A stretch of DNA of 64,000 bases, taken from assembly GCA_963678705.1 (NCBI GenBank), contig OY783218.1, positions 6,086,152 to 6,150,151 of the forward strand, in the 5' to 3' direction. Numbering within the stretch: the first letter of the stretch is position 1; each line of letters opens with the position of its first letter. Position numbers and translations under genes: made by a program. Shown here piece by piece: positions 36,254 through 47,066 of the stretch. The notes under the pieces were generated by a model. It was not told the origin of the DNA. It made no database searches and saw only the letters and a list, made by a program, of their open reading frames with translations. This stretch comes from Panorpa germanica. Lineage: Eukaryota > Arthropoda > Insecta > Mecoptera > Panorpidae.

Positions 36254-38146
36254 GCATAAGTTCTGTAAAATTAGTAGGTAATAGTTCTACTTCTAAGTAG
36301 TATTTTAAAAGATTTAAACCGTAATTAGAAATACCAGGGTTTATTAGGGTCAGAATAAAATTGATTCGTTTTATTTGTTTATGATAAGGTTCTTTGTGTA
36401 ATCAGGAATGGTTAGTTATTTTAAGTGGATTTAAATCGCTCGTTTCTTGTAAGTTTGTCTGTTGTGGAGTAACGGCGCGTCTTTTTAACTACTAATTATT
36501 ATGATTTGATTAATAAACTCTTAATTGGTAATAGTTAAAAATTAATAAAACAATAAACTAAGTATGCAGCCATACATGTTGTTAGTCAGTAATTCAGTTA
36601 GTTTTTAATACTCTATGTATTATTCATATTATCATTCATCAAGAAAACCAATGCATTGTGAAAATTGACGCACGGAATTCTTTTGAATATTGCCAGCATC
36701 AAAGGCATATTGGTACCATTTCAACGAGGAGTTACTTTAAAGGATCACAGTTAATCTTCCTGAATTTATCAAATAGAAAGAGTTGACATTTTTTGTGTAT
36801 TTAGAGTTCCTAATCCTTTCAACACAATACATTGGTAGTCTTTAAACGTAACTTCTTGCTGTTACAAATTATTTCCAATTTATGTTCTACTAAAACCAGA
36901 ACCAGCACAATTTTGTATTCTATCCTATAAGTATATCGTTCACGGTATTAAGCTCTTAATATACATATACCACATGGTAAACCACACTCACAATTCCCAC
37001 AATATATCCAACCAACTCGTACTCGTATCTTATTCTTTGTTAGATTGACCCACTTTATCACGTCTTCTATTATTGTCATTTTCGTATTGTTTTCGTTGAC
37101 ATGTAGTTCTTCTGTTACCATTCAAGAACAAGTCTTGTCCATCTGTCATTCTTAATTCTACTATATGACCAGCGTAATGCCCTTCCAACCTATGTATCAG
37201 ATACAGCCAAACATAGGTCCTATATATACTGCAGGGTATTTGTATTTAGACTCCTTCATTCAATCAAGTTGACCAACACTGCTACACTGTCTCATAGACT
37301 TACAATACACACGACCACTCTTAATGATATATTAATAACATTTCACTTTCTATTTCTTTTATATATCCGTTATTTTTATATAATTGGTCGTATTATTCTT
37401 TCACTTTACTTAATTAATCAGATAGAAACAAATAAGTTTCATTTGGATGCACACACTTTGGTGATCCATTGAGAAACGAAGGATGGTGATGCTACAGTCA
37501 TGCTACATATGGCTTATTACCAACACACATTTTTGATCATTTTTCTTCTCAACTGTTGAGGAATACCCCTAAAATCTTACCTTATACGAAGCATTCCATG
37601 TAAAACGAAGGAAAAATTTTAATTTTTAACCATATTTCTTTTGAATTTTTTTCAAACAGGATCGTCTAATGTATCTTCAAAAATAATAACAACTACAAAC
37701 TTTTGGATGTTTAATTGCAGTAGCAAAATAAGTTACGGTAAATTTTCAAAACCCCAAAATTTTGGATTGATATGAGTTACTTATTAGGACTGAAGACACA
37801 TCTGTTTTAAAATATTTTGCATTTGTTGTTGAAAAAGAGAGAACACACCAGATGAACATAATAATAGATTAGAAGAAGGGGGCATATCAGAGGAAGAAAA
37901 AAAATAAGCAAAAAGGAGACGTAATAACAAAGTAACAGAACGAAAAGGAGGGAAAAGAAGAAAGAGGGTACAGACGTATCAAGGAAGAGGAATTTCGTAG
38001 GGGGAATATGCCAAAAAAGTAGAGCTAATTAAGACAGAGATTAAGAGATTATATTAACTTAATGTAATTTGAATAGGCAAGCTTAATGTAGCCTAACTTA
38101 AGTTACCCAAGTTATTAAATTATTTTTTTTTATATATTAATTTCAC
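36254..38146. other. AT-rich spacer with a purine-rich part
   Basis: No gene recognised. 37840-38060 is strongly purine-rich (AGAAGAAAG-type) and may be an eroded LINE tail like 18640-18990, but no motif proves it. Confidence 0.4.
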
Positions 38147-38452
38147 GTTCTTCCTTAGGCACCCTTTTATCGCCCCTAATATTATTCTGTTTCTTCTTAT
38201 ACTTTATATCCAGACAACAAGAATGATCTATTCATGGCTACTGCTGTTATAAATTTCGGTTTCTCAATCAAAAAGGCGGTGTTAACAGAAAGCGTCTGCG
38301 AAGTCTTTAGCACCGCCCTTTGGAGGCCATTTCTAGCCATGGTTGTATTTTTACATTGCCACACAATGTGATCAGGATCTGCCTCCTCTTCACCACATTC
38401 GCATTTAGGATTTGGAATGATTTTGTTTCTTGCTAGATGTTTAGGAGTAAAT
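38147..38452 (-). pseudogene. LINE ORF2 C-terminal end with Cys/His motif
   Basis: A minus-strand frame of about 85 codons reads KHLARNKIIPNPKCECGEEE, then ADPDHIVWQC, then KFITAVAMNRSFLLSGYKV and stop at 38197-38199. The CXC...H...C motif is the one that closes ORF2 of I/R1-type LINEs. Compared with the copy at 43611-43724, which continues GYKYKKKQNILGAIKG, the stop here comes from a one-base frameshift after GYK. The rest of ORF2 is missing (5'-truncated). Confidence 0.7.
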
Positions 38453-39512
38453 ATTAAAATTTGGTTTTGTTACAGTACAAATGTATTGCGGGAAGAAATG
38501 TAAGAAAATTGTAAAGCGAAACATATGAATTTATTGGACAAACATTGAACAAACAGGGGTAACTTATATGTTTTATTATCATTTGTGAAAATTTATTTAC
38601 CATATGAAAGAAAATACGTAAAAAAAAGAAAACTTGTGGTTTACATTTAATATCAGCATTAGATATTATTTTTGTGATTAAAGGGAACAAATCGGTGGTA
38701 ATTAGAAAGAAAAAGAGACTTCTCTTACACTTCTAGCTACGTTAAACGCCACCCAATGATCTAATAACCTATTATCAGCCCGTTACGTTATGTAATGTCA
38801 TTTTACTTGAAATAATAAAAATATTAAAATTAAATAAATAAGCAAGCGTGTCATCCTTAAGCTCCTCTTTTCCTCTCGAATAACTAAATCTATTTTTACA
38901 TAATAAATAAGAAAACATTAAAAAGATTGACAGAATATATTAACATCGTCATGTTTCTTTATTTTAAGAGAAAATATTCTCTTGTACATTCAAATGAAAT
39001 GCATCCCATTGCATTGCATTGCATAATTTCTATAGAAATAATGAATAGGAATAAAAAGAATATAAAAATTATTATTCTATTCAAAGTCTGGAAGAAGAGA
39101 GAGGGAAGATTAAGACAGCAGACATTTGTATTATTGATTTTTAATAACGTCACACTTTTGATATAATACTATGTGATAGTCAATGAGCTGTAACATTAGT
39201 ATTAGGGGTTCAATTGCATCTCAATTAGTATTAGGCACTCTGACGCAATACTATCTAACATATTATACACAATTACGAATATTTTCATAATTTGAATTGT
39301 ATTTTAAATTTTCACTTTTTCATATGAACTAATTTAAAAAAAATCTATTCTTATAAATTTAACTTAAGTTAAATAATTTAAAAACCGTATTTCCAACTGT
39401 CAAATCTTTACAGACACCCTGTATTATGCACACATGCAGTGATTATGTAAATGATAGAACACAAAAACTAATCCCTACAAATAAAGCCGAAAAATAACAT
39501 TTTGTGTAAATG
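38453..39512. other. AT-rich spacer
   Basis: No gene recognised. A TTGCAT tandem lies near 39008-39025. Overlapping frames on opposite strands at 38927-39166 are low-complexity. Confidence 0.5.
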
Positions 39513-39517
39513 GACCT

Positions 39518-39826
39518 TGTACGAAATAAAACCATGCGAGTATTTGTAGATTGAATAATTATTCAATTGTTTAATGATAAAATAATTTTACACTTTTTAA
39601 TTACTTTGAACCAACATTCTTATAATAACAAGATGGTTGGGAATTATGATCTTGACAGTGTAGAAGCCCAAAACACAACTGACACGAATGCCATATCGCT
39701 GTAGCGTACAGCAGTCGTCGTATTGTAGTCATGCGCATTACTTCTATTAGAGACAACAATACATTATAATATTGGAATGCCAACAGAGACATCTTCTTAT
39801 GTTCTGTACTAATTTTGTACTGAACA
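39518..39826 (-). repeat. 3' LTR of the BEL/Pao element
   Basis: 309 bp, identical by eye to 42333-42641. It begins TGTTCAGTAC and ends TTCGTACA on the minus strand. Confidence 0.9.
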
Positions 39827-39981
39827 TAAATTGCCAGCCAGCAGAAGTAGATAAGCTCACAACCAATATCAAATTATACAATGTTACATAAAATTATTAT
39901 AAACCAATTTACAAAAAATAATGTGAACTTCTTAAAACTATTATAAACAAAATTACACAAAATAACATAAACTTCTTAACT

Positions 39982-41667
39982 CTATGGTAGTCTACATAAT
40001 TTTGTGAAAATAATATAAAACAAATTAATTACTATCCTAAATATAACAGAAACCATAATTATCAATGTAGCATACATTATCATTTGCATAATGTACACAA
40101 CAATCATCAACTCAATAGTTACAATGTTATTGAAACAATTATCTTTTAACAATTCCAACAGTACAGATGTTTGTTTTACATCAATGTTGTAAACATTGCA
40201 ATTAATATCTGATGGAAGTATTGTATTTGAATCAAAAATTTTATTTGTTGCTTGTTTGATTCGCACCAGCAACACTGCGCTAATAATCTCAAGCTGGGGT
40301 ATTGTAAGTACCTTACTTGATGGAGCTACACTGGACTTGTAGCAAATTAAATTTGTTTTTATTTTAATATTTATAAAAATAATATTGTGTTTTAAACCTA
40401 ATGTCATAATACTGGTTGATCTGTTTAATAATGTTTTATAAACCTCCAATAATGAAGGATTGTGTCTAAATCTTTTTTCCAACACATTAAATCTTTGCGG
40501 GGCAACTGAGAAAGAATCCTCCAATTCTATTTTATTTACTAGGCTGAGTAATGGCAAATCAACAGTTAAATTATTTTTAAGTGCTACTGAATTTTGAAAT
40601 TTATGTTCAGCCTTTAAGTAATCCTCAGAAAACTTATCTGATTCCTCTGGGACTTTCTCAGTTGTCCAAGATTGTTCCATAACATTTTTAAGGTTTGTAT
40701 ATTCACAAATAGCAAGATTACATACAATATTATTATGTGAATACTTATTTTTATTATACAATTTTCTTGGAACCACATTTCCTTTATTATTATTATTGTC
40801 ATGTGACATATTTTTATAATCTAAACTATACTCAATTGCAATTGCACGTCTTTCTAAAAATGAAATAAATTCTGCCATAGTAGGCAGTTCTTCTAAATTT
40901 CTTTCCATGTGGAAAGTGCGGTTAGTAACGATATCTAATTTTCTACTTAAGGCCGAGATTAAAATCATATCCCACTTGTCTACAGGCTCATCAAGATTTT
41001 TTAACGCTTGTAATTGCTGTTTTACTTGACATAAAAAAGCCCTTATATCGACTGCAGTACCTTTCTGCATGTTGGGAATATCAAGTATTATATTAATGTG
41101 ATAAAAGATTAATCTCGCCTTATTTTCATACCGCGCTAACAATAAATCAATAGCCTCTTTGTATGAACTGTTCACAAGCGGCAGATTTATAATTATTGAG
41201 AGAGCCTCATCAACGAGATACTTTCTCAAATAAAAAAGTCTTTGAACATCGGACAATGATGCATTATTGTGAACCACTGCTTGGAAGAGCTCATAAAAGG
41301 GCTTAAACCTGGTTATATCCTTGCCATCGAAGGTTGGAATTTCCACCGCTGGGAGCTTCAATGGAACTAATTCAGGCCTATTAACTTCTTTTAACTTATT
41401 GATGCTAGCATTTAATTTTGCAATAATGTTAAAATACTTCTCTTCAACTTCTTCAATGTCTTCCTCATCTTGATCATCAATTTCTAAAATGCTGTACTGC
41501 GTGAGCTCGTACGATTGGAATGTAGTCATCATCTTTTCTTTTTTCACCTGCAGCACCTCCACTGTAGCGGAGTCGAGAGCCCTTGGGTCGCTGACGTAAT
41601 TGTCCATCCGTGATATTGCACTTTTTGCAGCCGTCCGCGCCGATCTAAGCCTTTTCAATCCCTCCAT
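39982..41667 (-). CDS. BEL/Pao gag-like protein
   Basis: A single 561-codon frame. The N-terminal 100 residues are acidic and helical. About residues 105-280 carry the conserved BEL/Pao gag region (DUF1759-type): LPAVEIPTFDGKDITRFKPF, then FYLRKYLVDEAL and LLLARYENK. This is the capsid-related part that packages element RNA. After about residue 330 the similarity is only to short scattered stretches of the pol region, and the last part is hydrophobic and unlike the family. The usual gag zinc knuckles are not seen. It is part of the fossil element described at 39518-42641. Confidence 0.8.
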   Translation of the reverse strand: MEGLKRLRSARTAAKSAISRMDNYVSDPRALDSATVEVLQVKKEKMMTTFQSYELTQYSILEIDDQDEEDIEEVEEKYFNIIAKLNASINKLKEVNRPELVPLKLPAVEIPTFDGKDITRFKPFYELFQAVVHNNASLSDVQRLFYLRKYLVDEALSIIINLPLVNSSYKEAIDLLLARYENKARLIFYHINIILDIPNMQKGTAVDIRAFLCQVKQQLQALKNLDEPVDKWDMILISALSRKLDIVTNRTFHMERNLEELPTMAEFISFLERRAIAIEYSLDYKNMSHDNNNNKGNVVPRKLYNKNKYSHNNIVCNLAICEYTNLKNVMEQSWTTEKVPEESDKFSEDYLKAEHKFQNSVALKNNLTVDLPLLSLVNKIELEDSFSVAPQRFNVLEKRFRHNPSLLEVYKTLLNRSTSIMTLGLKHNIIFINIKIKTNLICYKSSVAPSSKVLTIPQLEIISAVLLVRIKQATNKIFDSNTILPSDINCNVYNIDVKQTSVLLELLKDNCFNNIVTIELMIVVYIMQMIMYATLIIMVSVIFRIVINLFYIIFTKLCRLP

Positions 41668-42332
41668 CTTGCTTAGGTGATAGATTCGTACTTATATGAT
41701 AGATGAAACGTGGATGACAAACTAATCCAGGTTAATCCAGCAACATGAGAAGTTTTTAATAGATTGGTACTTGCAGATAGTAATAATAACTTTGTACCTT
41801 CATGAGTAAAGAAGTATTTTACTCTCCTCCAGCATCCATGTATCCTCTTCCGTAATGAATAATTTTTCTTAAAATATAAACGTGTAGTAATCCAAATTAT
41901 ATGCGAATCCGCTTAAATCAAACGTTGCATTACCCAATCAATGGCAATTGATGACTTGCCAGGCCGCCATAGGGTAAATGTAACAAAATAGCTTGCACTT
42001 GTGCTGGTTACTATACAGATGTAACCTCAAAACACCACGAAATCACACGCGGGTACCAATGGCTTGTAAGGCCAGTTTTTTTTTTGTAGGATTTAAAACC
42101 TTCTTGAAATGTAATTGTAAAATATCCAGCTTCGCTTGTAAGGCTTCTGGAAATGTAATTGTAAAATATCCAAATCCTCCGTGAATCCGCCAAAATAGAG
42201 CGTCCCATTTACCCAATCAATGGCAATCGCCAAGGGGCAAATGTAATAAAACGCCAAAAATACAATGAAAAACACACGCGGTTAATAAACTCGAAGGATC
42301 GGCTTTGTAAGACTCGAAGGACCAGCTTCGCA

Positions 42333-42641
42333 TGTACGAAATAAAACCATGCGAGTATTTGTAGATTGAATAATTATTCAATTGTTTAATGATAAAATAA
42401 TTTTACACTTTTTAATTACTTTGAACCAACATTCTTATAATAACAAGATGGTTGGGAATTATGATCTTGACAGTGTAGAAGCCCAAAACACAACTGACAC
42501 GAATGCCATATCGCTGTAGCGTACAGCAGTCGTCGTATTGTAGTCATGCGCATTACTTCTATTAGAGACAACAATACATTATAATATTGGAATGCCAACA
42601 GAGACATCTTCTTATGTTCTGTACTAATTTTGTACTGAACA
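42333..42641 (-). repeat. 5' LTR of the BEL/Pao element
   Basis: 309 bp, identical by eye to 39518-39826. It is the upstream LTR because the gag-like frame reads away from it. Confidence 0.9.
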
Positions 42642-42646
42642 GACCT

Positions 42647-43300
42647 AATATTTTGTGGGTGAAATACCACCCCGTTATGAAACTGGGACAGGGTGCCATA
42701 TATCTCAGTTATATAGCTACCCTCCCAGTATCAGGAAATTGAAAAACACATTTGACTCCACTTCTGGGGGTCGTCATTTCTATACCCCCACCACAAAATC
42801 AAACAGCAGCATCTTCTTCAACGGCCAGGATACAAGCTGCGAGCACAAGACACCCTTATCACGCAGATAACTTGAACTGGAGCAGCGCTCTCTACACCCC
42901 CACGGTTGAGCTTCCAATAACTTCTTATTCTTCTCCTTCCACCATACAGATTTGTGACACTTTGACGTTTTCCAAGCATTTGTTATCAGATCACGCATAT
43001 TATTCGGGACAATGATATACATTATTAATGTTATAAAAATATTGGATCCGTCAAGTTGAACAATGTGCTGATTGGACGGATAGGGTCGCACAGACAATAA
43101 TAGGGGTGCTCTAATGAAATAATTCTGTTGTTTAAACGCGTTAAAAATTAATTGAGATAATAACGTAATTATTAATTTTATGATACGAATATAAACATCT
43201 TTTCAATTTTCAAATAAATTAACTTTTATTTTTATATAATTTTTATAAAATTATCTCTCAAAATATAGATTGGGAAATGAAGGGAAAAACAAAGGAAAAT
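42647..43300. other. Spacer with a GC-richer part
   Basis: 42650-42930 is GC-richer, with CCCCCAC-type words and overlapping frames of 70-105 codons on both strands. None shows a domain. It could be an unrecognised repeat into which the BEL element inserted. Confidence 0.4.
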
Positions 43301-43596
43301 AGAGAAACAAGGATTTGAAGGAAGTGCAGGAAAGTAATAGAAACTCAGAAGCACATTAAGGATGCGAGTATAAAGTGAAGGAGCAGTTATTGAAGGGAAG
43401 AGGTGGATGGCGGAGGTAGAGAGAGGAAGGAAGGAAGGAAAGGATAACAGAGAAAGTAACAGGAAGAGAGAAGTATTAGTGATTAAGTTAATTTTTAAGT
43501 AGAGAAAATGAATAAACTTATTTAGGGCGGAAGAACGTAGTGCCTAATGACAAATCATCAAATAAAATAATAACTATAAAATTATCTAATTGTGAT
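43301..43596 (+). mobile_element. I/R1-type LINE 3' end
   Basis: A purine-rich stretch (including a GGAAGGAAGGAAGGAAAG tract near 43424), then GGGCGGAAGAACGTAGTGCC and an A-rich end. It corresponds to the tails at 19085-19175 and 34425-34525. It lies tail-to-tail against the LINE end at 43611-43724. Confidence 0.5.
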
Positions 43597-43610
43597 CGTT
43601 ATAATGGTTT

Positions 43611-43724
43611 TATTTTTTAAATATAGTTTCTCGGGCTTCCTAGGCACGTAGCCTTTTATCGCCCCTAATATATTCTGCTTCTTCTTATACTTGTATCCCG
43701 ACAACAAGAATGATCTATTCATGG
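43611..43724 (-). mobile_element. 5'-truncated LINE end with 14-bp target duplication
   Basis: 114 bp on the minus strand encoding MNRSFLLSGYKYKKKQNILG then AIKGYVPRKPEK. This is the same family as 38147-38452 but in frame past the point where that copy stops. It is flanked by the direct repeat CGTTATAATGGTTT at 43597-43610 and 43725-43738. An A/T-rich tail at the left end and a cut 5' end at the right are the marks of target-primed reverse transcription. Confidence 0.85.
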
Positions 43725-43738
43725 CGTTATAATGGTTT

Positions 43739-44384
43739 AAATAGCTTTCCTTAGCTTTAAATTAAGATATTAGCGCAACACGTAAGTGAACTACACCGCT
43801 GCTTATGCCAACAGCATGCAATGTTCCAGTTCATTATCACTGCAAGTACCTCCAATATTACTTCGTACCTTCAGTGTTCTAATAAGTACTGATCGTTTTT
43901 CAAATATGATATTATAACTATTGATTTTTTTTTCAATTTTCAATATACATGCATCTTACAATCGAACCCAACCACAAAGCAGAACCGCATTTATCCTTCA
44001 GCGGGCCTAAGCTGAAACCTATTTTAAATGAGTTTCTTTAATTCTCCCGTGAGATCAATTTGATTAAGCCTATTTATTTGAGCCTATTTGATTAAGATTC
44101 TGTAGCCTATGCCTAAATGCAATAGAGTGTTGTTCTCAACGCCAGGCTGTTTAAACCACCAGGATCCGCAAGGATTTACTATGTAAAGGAGTTAGGTTTG
44201 TAAATGTTGTACTTTTATAATTTTGGAACAGAAACACATATAATAATGTTTAACAAGGCACTTATCAATATAGAAATCATTTTTAAACACGTCTTGCATT
44301 TTTTAAGAGTGGTTAAAGTAACCTTCCTTCATTTTGCGAACACAAAATTACCTTTTCTTTATAAAATATATATTTTATACTACA
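43739..44384. other. AT-rich spacer
   Basis: No gene recognised. Confidence 0.5.
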
Positions 44385-44480
44385 TGTGACGTCATAACAC
44401 TTTAGATCACTCGCCCACTTTGTCACACTTCTTGACTCTCCTCTTCTCCCCACTTCGCGCATGACGTAATTTGTAGATAG
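44385..44480. mobile_element. Partial TIR element related to 30317-30589
   Basis: Contains TGTGACGTCATAAC and, at the other side, GCGCATGACGTAATTTGTAG, with pyrimidine-rich sequence between. This resembles the subterminal parts of the 30317-30589 element. The ends are eroded. Confidence 0.4.
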
Positions 44481-44683
44481 AGAAGAGAGACATTACAATA
44501 CTTATTAACGACCGTCGGATTCTACTGCTAACTTCTTTTTATATAAAAAAAAAACAGTTTAGGACACAATTGAGAGTGCTGTTCCCTTAATGAATGAAGC
44601 AGTGATCAAACAAACATGAAATTATTTATTTATGCATTAACCTTTTATAATAAAACAAATCGGACTGCTGAGTAATCAATCAT

Positions 44684-44738
44684 GTTATATTTTACTTGAA
44701 AAGTAATATTTTACTTGAAAAGTTATATTTACTTGAAG
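44684..44738. repeat. Short tandem repeat, about 19-bp unit
   Basis: ATTTTACTTGAAAAGT is repeated with small changes, about two and a half units. Confidence 0.7.
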
Positions 44739-45329
44739 TTTGTTTTAGTCAAGGCTGCTCTAAAATAAGAAGTCAATAATATAAATAACGTAGTATGTGA
44801 TATACTACTGTCAATAAATGATCTGATTTAGTCGATATTTAGATAATGTTGTATAACATACGTGTGTAAAACAATTGAACAGTATTACGTATTGGTGCTA
44901 CATTATTTTACGAACCCCCCACCCCATCTTACTAATCATTTCATTAATAATCCGTAAATTTTCAACGTCGAGTGTTACTTATTGAGTTCACGAAAGTTCA
45001 AGTTATGATTTCCGTTTCATCTAATATATGAAATAAATAATTGACTTCTATTAAAATTCATTGATTTCTTTTTTACTCTTTCGTTTTATATTTTTATGAG
45101 TTAAAAGGAAAATGTATAGAAATCTAATTAGAGCCATGTGGAGGTCACAGTTTAAATCGATAGTTAATATCCTTTAGCAGTGGTTCTCAACAATATTGAT
45201 TGTTAAGAATTGCTAAATTAATTATATGTATGATTAATGAAAAACAAGAAAAATAAAAAATAATTGTAAAAAATATTGATTGAAGTGTTAAATGAATGTT
45301 AGGAACTGCAGGCTCTAAACACAGTTACA
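44739..45329. other. AT-rich spacer
   Basis: No gene recognised. AGCAGTGGTTCTCAAC at 45176 resembles a hAT-type terminus, but no matching end with an 8-bp duplication was found. Confidence 0.4.
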
Positions 45330-45500
45330 TAAAATGATGGTTTAGTGAACATATAAAAGCCTATATGTTACGTAATATTTTTTAAGTTAATTAAATGTAA
45401 CATTACATAATAAAACGTATCTTTGGCCATAAATTTTCATTTTCTGACCTTAATAAAACTTTTCATGCAAGATTAACAATAACCAAATGTTACAATTTTA
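45330..45500 (+). repeat. AT-rich dispersed repeat E, copy 3
   Basis: Shares GTTACGTAATATT, TTTTCTGACCTTAATAAA and CATGCAAGATTA with the copies at 6186-6310 and 34565-34835. Confidence 0.45.
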
Positions 45501-45565
45501 CTTGGCGACGACGGAGGCGGCTAGTGTGCACGTAGCAACTATCCTCTTCAGCTTCTAACACCAAA

Positions 45566-45712
45566 TGATACAAACTTGTAAGGGCGTAAAAGGGGAATGA
45601 AGGGAGTCTGTCTCTGGAACCTTCTAGGACGCCAAAGGTACAAATTTGTATGTGCGAGCGAGGATTAAGGGAAGGGAGATTAGGATTCTCGAACCTTCTA
45701 AATATACGCCTG
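45566..45712. repeat. Imperfect tandem duplication, about 73-bp unit
   Basis: Two adjacent units, each beginning TACAAA-TTGTA and ending in a GGAACCTTCTA / CGAACCTTCTA block, with AGGGGAATGAAGGGAG and AAGGGAAGGGAG in the middle. The tract is GC-richer than its surroundings and non-coding. Confidence 0.6.
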
Positions 45713-45825
45713 CGACTGGGGTTCTTTTGATTGCCGAGCGGATAATGCTATATAATGATATTTGCGGTCGCATTTGTTGAATAACTATATATCTTGAACT
45801 TCGACAAATAACAAAACGTTACGTC

Positions 45826-46057
45826 GCAGTAAACAATTTGGTTAAATGTTTTGTTTAGTAACGTTTCTCACTATTGCACTTCAATTATTGTTCGCGTCAC
45901 TTTATCTTCATTTGTATTCCGACAGGTGGAGTAGCTTGTCTATTTTCATTTCATATGAACGACACATAAAAACTAAACCTAAATGAACTATTTCATGACA
46001 AAAAATTTATACGCATCTTCAATATAATGGCAAAGTGACTCCAAAATGCATACTGGG
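45826..46057 (-). mobile_element. Short TIR element (MITE), family A copy 3
   Basis: Reverse-orientation copy of 142-389. It is the most diverged of the three, with indels in the middle. Its left end CAGTAAACAATTT and right end AATGCATACTGG define the boundaries. Confidence 0.65.
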
Positions 46058-47058
46058 GACTAAACTATTAACTTAATACAACAATGTATGTCCAACCAGC
46101 TTGTACATTAATTTTGCTTACTAAATTTTTGTTCAGCTAAACATTAGATTTAAATTAAAACAAATTCAAAAAGAAATGCTAGTTAGCTGGTTGTCAGGGG
46201 TTGCTAAGTCTTTGGGAAGCACTGAGTTAGACCACAGTATCTACCAGATGACAGGAAAACTATGTTTGGGACGTGCTAGAGTAAGTTGGTAAGAGTACGG
46301 GACTTGGAAAGGAAATTGAACATGTCCGAAAAGCAAATAAAGTCTCTAAGAGAATTGTGAACTGTAAATGAACTTTGGCACAAGTACTAGTGGTGCCAGT
46401 GCTGGTACTAGTTGATTATGGGACGTATTAAGAAGAGAGCAATTTAGAGTACAGTTAAATGTTATGAAACTATAATATGACACTTTGATAATAATTAGAA
46501 AACCATCTTGATAAAATCTATTTTATTTATTAGACATATCTTTAATTGTAGTTAAAATAATAGCAGTCATAGAAAACCAAGATTATGGGACTGTGCTTTC
46601 TGAAATATCTTGTGTATGTTGTTAACTTTATTATTTCTGAATATTTATTAAATAAATACAAGAAATACAATTATTTTCTTATATCTAAACTTATTTTAAT
46701 TTGTTTGAAAATAGACCATTGGGTTAAATACTCTAAGCGTGTGTTTATAATTTGTTAGTGCCGTGAAGAAACTAAGTACGTTAGTCTTCAGAGAGGTGAA
46801 CTGATGAAAAGAGAGAAGTAGTTATTGTAATTTAGAGGTGTTTACTTATTGTGTGCTAAACTAAATCTGAAGTATTTTTACCTGTTTAGTCTATATAATA
46901 CTTTTGTATTTTGGGTATTATTGCCAGTTATCGATGTATGTGCTGTCTGTAAGACAAGTCCAATAATGCTTAATCTAAAAATAGCAGGGTTGTACTCAGG
47001 TGAATGTACAGAGGGTGCTCAATCGTTAATAATATATAACGTTATGAAATAGACAGGG
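46058..47058. other. AT-rich spacer
   Basis: No gene recognised. A short GC-richer part at 46185-46330 holds a GGGAAGCACTG word like a hAT terminus. Confidence 0.4.
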
Positions 47059-47066
47059 ATAGCAGG

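Larger units (their letters stand above)
39518..42641 (-). mobile_element. BEL/Pao LTR retrotransposon, short non-autonomous copy
   Basis: 3124 bp fossil on the minus strand. It has 309-bp LTRs, TG...CA ends and the 5-bp target duplication GACCT at 39513-39517 and 42642-42646. The two LTRs look identical by eye, so insertion is recent. Inside is a gag-like frame (39982-41667); almost all of pol is absent, so the copy is incomplete and could not move alone. Next to the 5' LTR, the minus strand reads TGGTCCTTCGAGTC, a plausible tRNA primer site. The leader (about 41880-42300) contains imperfect internal repeats of CCCAATCAATGGCAAT and AATGTAATTGTAAAATATCC. Confidence 0.9.

Noticed and set aside
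42780-43097. 105-codon minus-strand frame with overlapping plus-strand frames
   Set aside because: Open on both strands without any motif; not enough to call a gene.
45176-46218. Possible hAT element between AGCAGTGGTTCTCAAC and GGGAAGCACTG
   Set aside because: The flanking 8-mers do not match and the terminal words are common; no support.
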